Below, piece by piece: positions 47,740 through 61,264 of a stretch of DNA of 64,000 nucleotides (position 1 is its first letter; every line of letters begins with the position of its first letter). The DNA comes from Orbilia blumenaviensis. Lineage: Eukaryota > Ascomycota > Orbiliomycetes > Orbiliales > Orbiliaceae. The notes beneath the pieces were generated by a model. The model did not search any database. It saw only the letters and a program-made list of their open reading frames with translations, and was not told the DNA's origin. A program made the position numbers and the translations under genes. The DNA lies in contig JAVHNS010000003.1 of NCBI GenBank assembly GCA_036872755.1, positions 2,852,001-2,916,000 on the forward strand, written 5' to 3'.

Positions 47740-49417
47740 TTATGTTAGGAGGTTCTTCTCCTCTTTGAACAGCTCCACGAACTCGATGTCGCCCTAATAT
47801 AAACACCAGTCAGCTTCTATTGTAAAAGATAATGTATGTGGGTGGATTATGCATACTTTAACGGCAAACCCGCCCCACCGCCCGACCCCGCCGCCATACC
47901 GATCCGCCACAACCTCAATTATAAACTTATCCTTCCCTCCGCTTCTACGTCTATGCGCTGTTGAGATGTCATTACTGTTTTGGGGGTATCTGGACACCAT
48001 GATGCTGTAATCCAGACACCAGCTCAACGTTCTAGGTAGGCCGTCTGTAGGCTGTATTCGTGCAAAGACGCTGTGGTTTTTTATATACATCTCCCTCTTC
48101 TGGTCTTTGGTGGTTGGCGGGAAGAGGGTTGGCGTCGACAACAGCTGTACATACATATCCAGCATTAGCAACCAAGTTAAATCATGAATATAGGGAATTG
48201 ATAGAGTTACCAGTATCGCGACCCCCCTATCTCGAGCGAGAGATCTGAGACTGCGAGATAGTAAGGTGAGGGATGAATTCGCCTCCACATCGTTTTTCTC
48301 CAGCAGGCTCTCGAGCGGGCGGGAGATGTTGTCGAATACTATTACGCCAAAATCCCTGCCCGTTCGTTCTAGACTCGCATCTTGATTCTGATTCTGATCT
48401 GGGGGCGGGACGGGTGCTTCCTTTTCCTCGACTTGTCTCTCTTCTATAATTAGAGTCTCTTCTGCCACGTTGTTAGTGATAGTAGTAGTTCTCCGCCGTT
48501 TCTTTTTTGATGTCAGCCCCGGATCGTGTTTAGGCAGCAACGGCAACGGCCAGAATATCTCGTCGTCTGAGTCTGCGTCTGAGTCTGGGATTATTCTTCT
48601 TTCGCCTTCCTGTTCTTCTTCTTGTTCTTCGCCTTGTTCTTCTCCTTGTTCTTCTCCTTCTGATTCGGCGGGTGATACCGCGGGTTCTGCCTCCTCTTTG
48701 ACCGCTGCTATTTCTGCTACTGCTGCTGGGGGTATGACCCCAGTCCCTGTATCTCCATCTCGAATAGTATGTATATCATAACCAAAAACCTCACCAACAG
48801 TCTCCACGACACCATCGTAATCAAATGTTCGCATGTACTGTACGCGATCCAGCAGCTCCACGGCTTGACGCCTTATATCCGTATCCTGCGTTGCTGCTGC
48901 TACCTTCTTTTCCTGTTGTTGTAGTTGTAATAATCGGAATTCCAACACTTTCAGCAGGTTGAGGGCGGAGAAGGCACCTGTGGTGTCCACGTATGCTACC
49001 TGCGAGCTACCGTTACTACCACTTTCCTTGGAAGAGTCGAGGAGTTGGAGGAGGTGGGTGGTTATGAGGTGGTGTGCTAGCTTCTCATTTTATATACATA
49101 TATATATCAAAATTAGCTATCTGTAGTTTTTTTTTTTTTTTTTTTTTTTTTGTGAGAAGGGAGTCTTAGGGGAGGAGGAGGAGGAGACGCACGAGAGTAC
49201 CGTACCCGCCGACATCACACTGGATGTTTGTGATACATCCGTATTTTAGAACGGCGGTGTCGCCTAGCGGGGCGTCGATGCATTTGAAGGAGGTTTTTAG
49301 AGTGTTATCACTGCTACTACTACTACGCTTTGCTTGTGCTTGTGCTTGTGCTTGTGCGAGTAGGTCTGATGCGAGGAATGGGAGGGGTAGGGTTGGCTTC
49401 GGCTTCGGCTTTGTCAT
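47740..49417 (-). CDS. RecA/RAD51-superfamily recombination-repair paralogue (XRCC2/RAD51D-like)
   Basis: Exons on the minus strand are 49417-49193, 49083-47857 and 47793-47740, giving 501 aa. The start is the ATG at 49417 (MTKPKPKP); further upstream only non-ATG starts exist. An N-terminal Ala-Gln repeat precedes the ATPase core. Splicing joins CDVGGYGTL to KLAHHL, the site of Walker A, which here reads GGYGTLKL instead of GxxGxGK[ST] and so seems degenerate. Then come VAYVDTTGAFSALNLLKVLEFR, the family block DRVQYMRTFDYDGVV, a long acidic Glu/Gln-rich insert, Walker B (FGVIVFDNIS) and a C-terminal block (FIIEVVADRYGGGVGRWGGFAVK). RAD51 paralogues assist RAD51 filament formation in homologous recombination. 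The assignment to a specific paralogue is unsure. Confidence 0.68.
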
Positions 49418-50105
49418 CGCATTACATTGCAGATTGAGGTTTGGGTTTGTCTGGTGGAGAGGGTTTGAGATGAGGTGAGGTTGATGATATTGGAGGTTTT
49501 GTTGTTTTTGTGTCACCGGCTATAGCAGCTACCTGGGTAACGAGCTATAACTAGCTGTTTTGTTACATTTTGGATTCCAGTAGTAGTTAACGTCACCGCT
49601 TTCTGACGTTAACTGCTAGCATATGGGTAGTCTGTGGATATAAAATGACATTTGCTCTCATCTTCGTTTTTTTTCGCATAGCTTTTCGCAAATCTTGACT
49701 CGTTTTTGTACTGGTTATGTTTATGAATAACGTCGTGGCCTAATACTATTTTTTCCCCATTCTTTTTCTATAGTCTAACAGGGCTACATATATGTGTAAA
49801 AGCTCAAGGCAGGCGTTTCGTCGAAGATAAATCTAAATGTATAAAAGCTCTACTTACCGCATTGTATAGGACCCGGCTGATGGCTTATCAACCGCCAGTG
49901 AGCTCATCGGTCTGTACCCGTAATATATTTAAGTATACCCATCCATCCTAAGAGGGGACAGTTTTTCGATGAAGTAAACGTATGTAGATATAAAGTCTCG
50001 CTCTATACAAGAAAAAGTAACAATAGCCCCACAATCCCACAAGAAACGCCGTGTAAAAAATGCACCTCCAGAGCTTCAATCGCGCTACAAAAGGATATAT
50101 ATATA
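49418..50105. other. Intergenic: promoter of RAD51-like gene and 3' region of SEC39
   Basis: Both flanking genes are on the minus strand. The sequence is mixed, without a supported gene. An inverted pair of AACGTCA and TGACGTT near 49589-49612 is visible, with a short spacer; it could be a protein-binding palindrome, but this is not established. Confidence 0.4.
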
Positions 50106-52937
50106 TCATCTTTGCTGATTCATATCCTCTGCCTTCGCGCCCAGCATCCACCCCAGCCCACTCGCCAGCCCACTCGTAACCATCCCACTGAGAACATCCC
50201 TCTTCCTAACCCTCTCCCCATCCTCCCCAACCGTCCATCCACCTCTATCAAACTCTCCACTACCCCTCTGACTCCCCTCCTCGCTCTGTCTACTACTCAC
50301 ACTCACACTCCTAAGCGGGAACGCCGTACTCCCCAGCCCCTTCACCATCCTCCCACCCGCACCCAAAAGACTCATCGGCGCCTTCAATAGCCCACCACCG
50401 CTCGCCGCTCGTCTGGATATATCAATAGTACTACCGACCCACTCTCCCAGTTTCCCAGCATGTTGTCTTTCCTCCTGGATCTCTAGCTCAAGTAGCTGTT
50501 CAAGCTCATCTTCACAACTCTTCCACGTTCTCAAAACATCCATCACCGCTTCTCCAGGACATATAACCAGCGCTTGGGATAATACTTCCATTCGTTTCAT
50601 GACCTGTTCGATACCCTTTGCTGTTGCAACACCTTCCATGCTTTCGGCTAGCATTGTGGGACTTCTGTATCTTCCCGTTTGGAGCGCGGCTTGCCATGCC
50701 GTGTCTGCGTTATTGTTTCCCGTGAATTTGTGTGGTGATGTGGTAGTATTAGTCCGGAGTTTTTGATACCCAGGGACAAGTTTGTTAACCACAAAGCTAA
50801 ACGCTGTTTCAAAGTCATCCTCTGCAAGCGCAGCTTCGACACACATCCCCACGACCCGTCTCCTAACCGCCGCTGTCTCTTCCTCTGTCGGTTCCCCCCC
50901 ACCTTTCTCTTCATCGCCACGCGGTTTATAAACCCCATAAACCAGGTTCAACGCAACCTTCACCAGCGAATCGAGCTGTAAATACGCCTTTGGGTTTGAT
51001 TGTAAAACTCGAGATATCAATCCTACCGGATCGGGGAAAAGGCGGATTTGTACGGGTTTGAGTGGGACGCCCGGCGTTAGTGTTAACGAGTACTCTGAGA
51101 GTGAATGGGTTGCTTCCAGGAGTTTTGAGAGGCGACGGAGTGGTGGGGAGGATGAGTGGGTTGGGAAGAGGATTGCGAGGCTGTATGTAACAACAACATA
51201 TAAAAATGTTAGTAAGAAGAAGATATGATAGGAAGGAAAGAAGGGGACTAACGCAGCAGAAGCACTCTTCATACCGCCCCTCGTGCGGTTCCCGTTTGTG
51301 GCATTGTCGTAGAAGTCGCCGACGGCGTGTATCACCGCCTTCTCTACGACTTCGGATGGTAATAACGACCCCCCTCTGGGCGTTACATACGTCGTTGTCA
51401 CCGCATTAAATCCTGTATCGTAACATTAGCATCATAAACAAATATAATGAATATAGTAAAGATGGATGGGATGGAACATACTTCCCGCAGCCAGCATATC
51501 CCTCAAAACCTCGACCTCGACCTCCTCGACCCCAAGCCTTCCAAGCACCCGACTAGTATCTCTAAGATACCCACAAGCCCCCCTAACACCCTTATACCAA
51601 ATATCACTCTTCCCCTTCCCCCCGGTAGGATTACTAACGCTTAAAGCCCTCCGAAGCAACCCCAACTGATCCCCCTTCGAACCCCAAAACCTCATCCTCA
51701 TAGCTTCTTTAACCGTAACCCCCAAGGGAAAAGCCATAAACTCCCTAACCGACGTGATCAACTGTTCCAAAAGCTTCAAACTCGGTGCGGTGGGGACCAC
51801 CAACTCTCCCATAATAACATCCCAGTCATGCCCAGTATTCCCAGCAGTAGAAGTCATATACTCCTCCACAAACCTCTCCACCTCCTCGCCTTCAACCCAA
51901 TCCAGTTCAACCTCCACACGTTCAGAAACAGTATTAACGATCTCCAACATCCACCGCACAACTTCCTCGTTACCACCGGTATTACACGAATAACACCCCG
52001 TTATAACCATTTTATAATACAACTCCATCAGCTTATCCCCACCACTTGGCCCCTCCCACCCCTTCACAACCACGCATAAGACTCCAACCCCCTGCCGCGC
52101 TATCCAAGCAAATACATACCCCCATACAACCTCCGCCTTCAACTTCTTATCAACCATGAGTTTATACTCAATATACTCCCCAACAATCCCCAACCCACCA
52201 ACAACATCCCCCACCGCAGCCATCCGATCAAGAACAATCACCACCCCTTCCTCAACCGCAAGTTTCTCAAAACCTTCAAGTCCAAACCCTACATCCCCAC
52301 CACTACTACTACTACCAACCAATCTCTCCACAACTCCCAAAATTCCATCCCCCCAAGCCTTCACAACCCCACCTTCATCCCCCCCATTATAAAGAACAGC
52401 ATGAACCAGCTCCCTCACAAGCCCCAAATCCCCAGTCTCCCTATCAATCGTCCCCGCTCTAGCCTTTACAAACCCCTCCACTCCTATATCACCATCTTGA
52501 AAGGAGGAGTGGTGGTTGTGATGATTAGGAAACCCAACCCCTTCCAACGTAACCTTAGCAGAAACCTCACCAACCCCCTCTACAAACCCCACATCCACCA
52601 TCCCCCCATCTCCATCCTCATCTCCACCAATAGGTAACAAAACCATCCCCCCCCTCAAAACCTCCAATACCAACGGCACATACCCCGCAACAGACGCACT
52701 TTCAGGCACGAACCGTAATACCACCTCAGCCACTATATTTGCCGTAAAAACGGCTGGTTGGGCAGCTATCAGCTTTCGTAGGGAGTTGTAATCGCATTGG
52801 GAGGCGAAGTGGAGGGAGAGGAGGAGGGATTGGGAGGGTGTCAGTGTTTTTGGATCGGCTTTTGATGGTTGTTTTGGAGGTTCTTGAGGTTCTTGAGGTG
52901 GTGGTGGTGGTGAGAGACGGGAGGCCGGTTCTTCCAT
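50106..52937 (-). CDS. SEC39: SEC39-family subunit of the Dsl1/NRZ tethering complex
   Basis: Exons on the minus strand are 52937-51482, 51412-51253 and 51180-50106, giving 896 aa. The N terminus after a Pro-rich lead (SLLLSLHFASQCDYNSLRKLIAAQPAVFT) matches the start of the Sec39 domain. The second exon (FNAVTTTYVTPRGGSLLPSEVV) and third (PTHSSSPPLRRLSKLLEATHSLSEYSL, LISRVLQSNPKAYLQLDSLVKVALNLVYG) fit the later Sec39 region. The protein is alpha-helical without membrane segments. In yeast, Sec39 with Dsl1 and Tip20 captures COPI vesicles returning from Golgi to ER. The intron 51181-51252 (72 bp) has no stop and is a multiple of three, so retention would add a hydrophobic insert; its splice signals (GTTAGT, ACAG) support removal. 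Gly/Val-rich inserts in the first half are unusual for the family. Assignment rests on pattern recognition, not on a search. Confidence 0.8.
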
Positions 52938-53925
52938 CTTTTTGGTTCTTTTTTTAACAAAATGTTATTTGGGGAGGTTTTTGTAGAAAGGTATTTTATT
53001 ATATCGATATCGTAAGGACGTCCGTTTTTTTTTCGTAGATCGTACGCGCGCGTGAGAATTGGAGCTGCTGCTCTGCTAGCTACTCTGTAACATAAAATAT
53101 GAACACGAATACTCGCATCGTGGCAGGAAGGTAGGCCTATTAGCGGTTTCGACGTCCGTTAAGCTTAAGTCGAGGTGGCAGCGTAGCTTGCGACAATGTT
53201 AGTTGATATTATTTCAAGAGAGAAGGGCTAAACTAAGGTAGCTTATACACCGCCCAAAGAAGAGGCCAGCAACACACAACTCCATCCCGCCAGAAAGGTC
53301 GTTATGACGTTGGGAAAAGAGTGTAGTCACGTGATTATATTGATTCACGAAGAGGTTTACGTAAAACAACAGCTTTTTGAGAGAGAAGTGGATACGCTGG
53401 CTGGATCTCCTTTCTCAAATCTGGGGTCTGTGAAGATTTTTTACGTAAATGCATAGTCTTTTACTGCAAGAGGTCACACTTCATAATTCTACGACGATTG
53501 GGAGGCTCAAGTTTTTTTTTTCATGTTTCGAAGTCTGGGTATTTCATTTCTGTCTTTTCAGCTATACAGAAGATATAGATAAAAAAGAGTGAATGTGTTC
53601 AGGGGAGGGCGGAAAGATAGGTAGTGAGGGGGGGAGAGAGATGGTAGAGGCATCGTAAAAAGTTATTCCATCAAGTCGTAGTCTATTTCGTGAACAAAGA
53701 AAAAACCCATGGAACGTAGAAACTTTTTATTAAAATATAACAAAGGAAAAAGCCGTCCTGGAAAAAAAATGTGGATAGACGACAGTTATCGTTCGTGATG
53801 GATGAGCCCATGATCTTATAAACATGAAAAAAAAAGGGTTCAAAGGGAATAATAAAGCACAGCTGGTAAGAAATAAGAAACCTATCACAAAATCAAAAAC
53901 TTTATTTCGATTCTGATGAGGACAT
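52938..53925. other. Intergenic: SEC39 promoter and TEF1 3' region
   Basis: Nearly 1 kb between two minus-strand genes; no gene seen. It contains the SEC39 upstream region and the TEF1 3' UTR. Confidence 0.5.
53901..53906 (-). terminator. AATAAA polyadenylation signal of TEF1
   Basis: AATAAA on the minus strand lies 20 nt after the TEF1 stop codon. It is the canonical poly(A) signal sequence, though efficient cleavage site positions cannot be read directly. Confidence 0.5.
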
Positions 53926-55944
<2,019 letters not shown>

Positions 55945-56115
55945 TGTGATGGATTTGAAGTATAAAAGGTTATAAAAGGTGTGTAATAGTGAAACGAAGA
56001 AAGCAAGCAGATGAACGTGTGGTACACTTTGTTCGGTATGCTTTAGACGAAGGAAGAAGAAGGGAGCAGGAAGAAGAAGAGGAGAGGAGAAGAAGAAGAG
56101 GAAGAAGAAGAGGAG
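55945..56115 (-). promoter_or_regulatory. Pyrimidine-rich TEF1 promoter/leader
   Basis: In the sense (minus) orientation about 56045-56110 reads almost only C and T (CTTCTTCTTCCTC-like), ending shortly before the likely transcription start. Such CT tracts mark strong constitutive promoters of translation-factor and ribosomal-protein genes in filamentous fungi. The exact start site is not visible. Confidence 0.6.
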
Positions 56116-59100
56116 GACCACAAAAATTGGCGGTGGCCTTTTATTTCCGTTACCCAACAACGCCCCTCCCAACTCCCCAACTCAGTTGCTATTCTGTACT
56201 ACTTTTTTTTTTTTTTTAACTCACCCACAAACTTTTTTTTTTTTTTTTTTTCCTGCTCAGCTAACCGTTACTACCTAGACGACAAAGGGCCGTGGCAAGC
56301 ACCTCCGTTGCCAGACCAGCAGCCCAAGCAGGACTACTGAGCTGAGACAGCAGCAGAATTTTCATCGTTTCTTTTTTGCCTGTTCCCATTCTCACATACT
56401 ACATGTCATTCACATTCCATTCTTTCTTTTTCCACAACTCCCACAAACGGCGGGGCTCCATGCTTAGCTTACTGTTACTATTCTGTCTATCTATTTTGTC
56501 TACTACTACTACTACTATCTCGGTATTGAATATCTATCTAGGATCTGTATCTATCTGTCGATGCTAGTAATTCAAGCATCGATCACAGGTTCGCCGTGAC
56601 CATGACTCCCCGTCAGAAAATATACCCTCAAGCCACTATCAAACTGGCCACTCCCATGCCATAAAATCCCCTCATCCACGCACAATCCTATAATCTATCT
56701 ATATCTATATGTACTCTCTCTCTCCACCTCTACCTTTTGCAGACGAGATCAAGATCAAAAAAAGAGAGAAAGAGCATTGTCATCCCATACCCATCGTGAA
56801 TTCCTCCAATTCTCTTCCCTAAAACAGGAATGTCCACGCCCCCTTCGCCTCTCCCTCCCATGCACCATATAACCCATTCTAGCCTGTGAGAAAAAAAAAT
56901 TTAGAGTATGGGAAAGATAGTACGGTCTACAAGGTCATGGTTTCATGGTCATGGTTCATGGACAGGCTAGCTAGCTGGTCGTGCGCCTGCATGACATGTA
57001 GCGTAGCGTATGTGTAGTAGAGTAAGTAGGTTATGCACATACAACCGTATCAGTCTCAAACTGCATGATTCGCTGAACTCCCCCCGTTACCCCCCCCCCT
57101 TCAGCGGGCGTCTATGTATTGTATAACTGGTCCAAAATCAATCTCACCCCAAAAATATCAATCAATCTTGCATCCACCCTATGGGCTCGGCTCTGGGCAG
57201 ATACAGCCTATTTCTAGCTCTCAGCAGCTATTTTGAAAAAAAAAGAGGATGAAACACGCTGCACTGTGGGTATTGCATTGTAGTAGTCGAGTTCCCCCGC
57301 TGTGGTGGTGGTCATATGCCTCGATCGATGCTTAACCTTTTTTTTCTTTGCTTTTCTTTTCCTTCCGAACTGATCTACTATGAGTAGTCTAGCTTCATTT
57401 CCCTTTTCTCCATTCTCCATTGACAATCATGCGAATTGAATCATCATCCTCTTCTTCTTTTGCCCTTCAATACAAATATCTAACGTCCCATTTTTTTTTT
57501 TTTTTTCCATAGTGGGGCAAACTCTTTTTTTTCCGTTCTGGCTTGGTTTTTTTTTCTCAACCCCGCAGTCAAGCGCCAGCCACTCAGAAAAAAAAAGCAT
57601 GAGACATTCCACACCCTAGTTTAACCCGCCTGCCAGTTTATCTACTGCTCGGCAAAGAAATCAAAATACCACGCCACCAACACAGTTTACAATAATCTTT
57701 TTGCCTTCAAGACTCATACAGCAATATCAATGGCTTACTGCTGGCTTACACCCCCCCATAAAAGTTTCATCTGCCCATTAACTTTCTCAAATCTAATGTT
57801 TTATCATGAACGGGTAGACGCGGTATCCCGTCCCCAGCGTTATTTATGACTCACCCTGAAAATTCCCCGAACCGCCCGGCGGGATCGGATCTGGCGCCTG
57901 AATGACGTCTCCGGCTTAGTTGGCTTACCACCCTGCTCATTCCCACCCAATATCCCCAGAAATTACGATAACCTTAATGCATAAACTGTTTTATCTGTAA
58001 TATATATATATATGTATTATCCTACGTACTTGGGGCTACGGGTTTCCCCGTTTCGATATTCCTACCCGTTACAGACGACCCCGTTTCAAATGTTATACAA
58101 AACGGTAACGAGTGGACCTGTATAACGGCAGCATTAAATTGGAGTGTTCTCGTAAACTAGTTTCCACGAAGTGGCCCGAATTAGGGTAATTGGTTGTTTA
58201 TCTTTGTACGAGATGCTTATGGCTTCAGCTGCGACTAATTACCATCATAGAACGCAGGCATCCGACCTCCTATCCATCCACATACACTTAAAGTATTTAT
58301 GCACCCATACCCGTATATTACAATAACAATAATTCTATAAGCCTACAGTCTCTATCCACCAATTTAAACACTTATATGTAACAAGCCAGCACTATTCTAT
58401 CCAAGACCCACGATATACAAAATCCGTGAATACGAGTCATACTTATAGCGACAATCAAGAACCCCGCGCTTAAACCGTCTCGGTTACCATAATGCTAGCT
58501 AGAGCAAGGAGAAAAGTGCAGTTCCTATCGCACACCGAAATACATATCTACATAAATTGCTAAAACGATGGAAGGCTTGCCCGATACCATTCTAACCCAA
58601 ACATATAACGATATAGGGGGTAATTCTCATAACGGAACCGTGTTAATATTCGACGATAAATGGTTCTTTTCAATTCCGATTTTCAAAATATAATACCACG
58701 CTGCACCGTACAAGTATCATATTAACCCGCTGAGTAAATTTCTGCTGGCATCGTATAGGCTTTCTATCGCCGTGCTGTTCTAGAAAATTATGACTCCCCT
58801 TCAACGTTAACCCCCTTAAAATCTGGTAGTATAGTATACTGTTACTACTTCGTTCTCCTTTGATTTTTTTTTTGGAATACTATTCTAATATGAAATGCCC
58901 TTAAATATATCCTCTCACATCGCCAAATTTCGTATATATATAGAAGGTTAATAAAATAAACAGACCAACTGATTGATTCTCCATTATAAAGTAAATATAT
59001 GGGTATATAATCTATATCTAGCAAGAATATAGACCAAGAAAAAAGAAGAAGGAAGAAGGAAAGAAAAAAAAAGAAAAAGAGTAGAGTGTATATCCAGACG

Positions 59101-60211
59101 CATCACATCGCACATCACATTACTCACTTATCCACCTACCCCCGTCCGGGTCCCTGTGACTGCACTGGGAATATATATAGTCACAGATCCAGGCGAACTG
59201 GTGAATCCCAAAGAACCAAGAAGCAAAAGCCATATCGAATCCGCCGCACCAAATGAAGAAAAGAAAATGTAGCATAAAAAAAGAAATCATTTCTTGATAT
59301 CATTCATTACCATAAAAACCAAAAATCAAATAATTCTTTTTGTTTGTTTCATCACTCATCTCAAAAATGCAAGAAACAAAAGACCTCAATCAAAAAAAAG
59401 GAACTAAAACTCAAAAACTCTGAACTCAAGACCATTTGCAAAAAAGGGTTTGATGTGTAGTATAAAAAAGAGATTCATTATCCATTCATATGCTCCTGCT
59501 CCTCTGCCTCCTGACTCTCGCCACTCCCCCGTATCCCCAAAAAGATAGGTATAGATATAAAAGGTATATAACAAACAGGTGATAAGATAAGTGGTTGTAT
59601 AATAACGATTGTAAGAATCGAAGTCGAGTAAAAAGAAGAAGAAAAGAGGAAGACATTGTACCTCTCAAGTCGATGGATCAGAAATATTCAAAACCCCTTC
59701 AAGACCAACAAGCAAAATACAAAAAAAAGGCGAGCCGAAAAGACGAAGATGGTATACGCCCCACGCGAGAAGTATTTCAGATCCAGAACACTGTTATTTC
59801 AGAAAGAAAAAGAAGAAAACGACAAAGGGAAGCAGATAGAGAGGAAAAAAGGAAAGAATATATAAAAAAAAGCTTATCCGGAGTATTAAGGTATCTCAAA
59901 AGGAGTGACGAGAAAGGGATTTAAAACATATACATCGAAGTGTAGAAAAGTTGAAATAGAAAAAGGAAAATGATATCTCGGGGAAAGAAAGCTATGCTTT
60001 TAACGCAACGAAATGAGAAGAAGATTTCAGCAGTGTCAGAAAGGAAAATATGCCTTTCAATCAGATTCAAACCCAAGGAAATTCGTGTCTCAACAGTAAA
60101 AAGAAATCGCAGGCAACAAAAAAAAACTCAGTCATCCTCTACTCTTACTGTTCGGAGCATACCTTTCTATACTCTTTGTTTGGTTGCAAAAAAAAAGCGA
60201 GACGTATATAT
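56116..60211. other. Intergenic, about 4.1 kb, nothing coding supported
   Basis: The distal TEF1 promoter is followed by low-complexity and AT-rich DNA. T runs occur at 56202-56217 and 56234-56251, and T/A-rich DNA spans 57.9-59.4 kb. Lys/Arg-rich frames at 59595-60293 are translations of GAAAAA/AGAAG-rich sequence and are not considered genes; this segment is more likely the 3' UTR of the gene ending at 60212. No RNA gene was recognised. Confidence 0.5.
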
Positions 60212-61232
60212 TTATCGTCTTGTGGTGTTCAAAACACCTCGGTCGCGGCCTAAGCCGAGGCCCTCGACTCTACCGGCTCCAGATGCTGCGTAGTTGCTAC
60301 CTAGCATATTCGTCGTCCGGGTCCTCACACTTCCGACCCGGCTGCTCACGCTCGCTGCCCGGCTTCTGCCGCCCATACTGTTGCTCAAACCCTGTGGCGG
60401 CGAGTAATCCATCTCTGTCATGATTTGCTGCTGCTGCTCACCACCGTTAGCAGCGCGGAGGTACTCTGTTCGTCGGCGGCTGATATCAATTGGCTGGGCT
60501 GCACTCCCTACGCCAGAACCAGTAGTCAATGCAGTACCGATACCGCCGTCGGTGATACCACGCTCGCGATCAAGATACGAGCGGCGTTGGGTTGCCAATC
60601 CCAGTCCGGCAGATGAAGTTGGTGTGATCGTGGATGCGGTGCTGTAAGTTCTGCGGTGCTGAAGACCCGATGCAGATAGGTAGCTGGAACTTGCAATTTC
60701 CAAGTTCGTCTGTGCTTGCTGTATCTGTGACAATTGCTGTGCCTGCTGTGCGGCACGTTGTTCACGCAGAGTGAGGGTTCGCTGCATAGGTGAGATTTCG
60801 TAGTTCTGGCCAGTGAATGTAGTTCGGAGTGGAGAGAGATGAGCAGTCGAGCCGTTCAGGTTTGAAGCACGGGATGGGGAACGGTAGGTAGGTGCTTGTG
60901 GAACCTCGAGTTCATCTTCTGGCTCGATCATGCTTCTGCGGTCGCCACGAAGGGACATCGAGTTTCGGTGGGAGAGGCGGTTAGCACCGGGTTGTGGGGA
61001 TGGCGAAGCCTCTTGTCGTGAGAGGTATTGTGGGGATGGTGCTCCCAAAAGACTAGCTCGACGAGCTTCAAATCGAGCGTGGGCGCGTGCTGCGGAATTG
61101 GGTGTCACAGTGGCTTCTCTGTCGATCTTATGTCCGATAGCGCTCGGGCTTCTATAATCAAAGGCGGTATTGGTTCGCTCAATTGGATCTTCAACTCGGG
61201 GCGGGAACACCGATGTTTGAAGTTGTGGCTGT

Positions 61233-61264
<32 letters not shown>

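Noticed and set aside
55961..55979. Doubled TATAAAAGG as a promoter TATA box
   Set aside because: It reads TATAAAAG on the plus strand only, whereas the adjacent TEF1 gene is on the minus strand and no plus-strand gene follows.
59595..60293. Lys/Arg-rich frames of 69-109 codons
   Set aside because: They translate AAAGAAGA-type simple sequence, in all plus frames at once; likely the 3' UTR of the gene ending at 60212.
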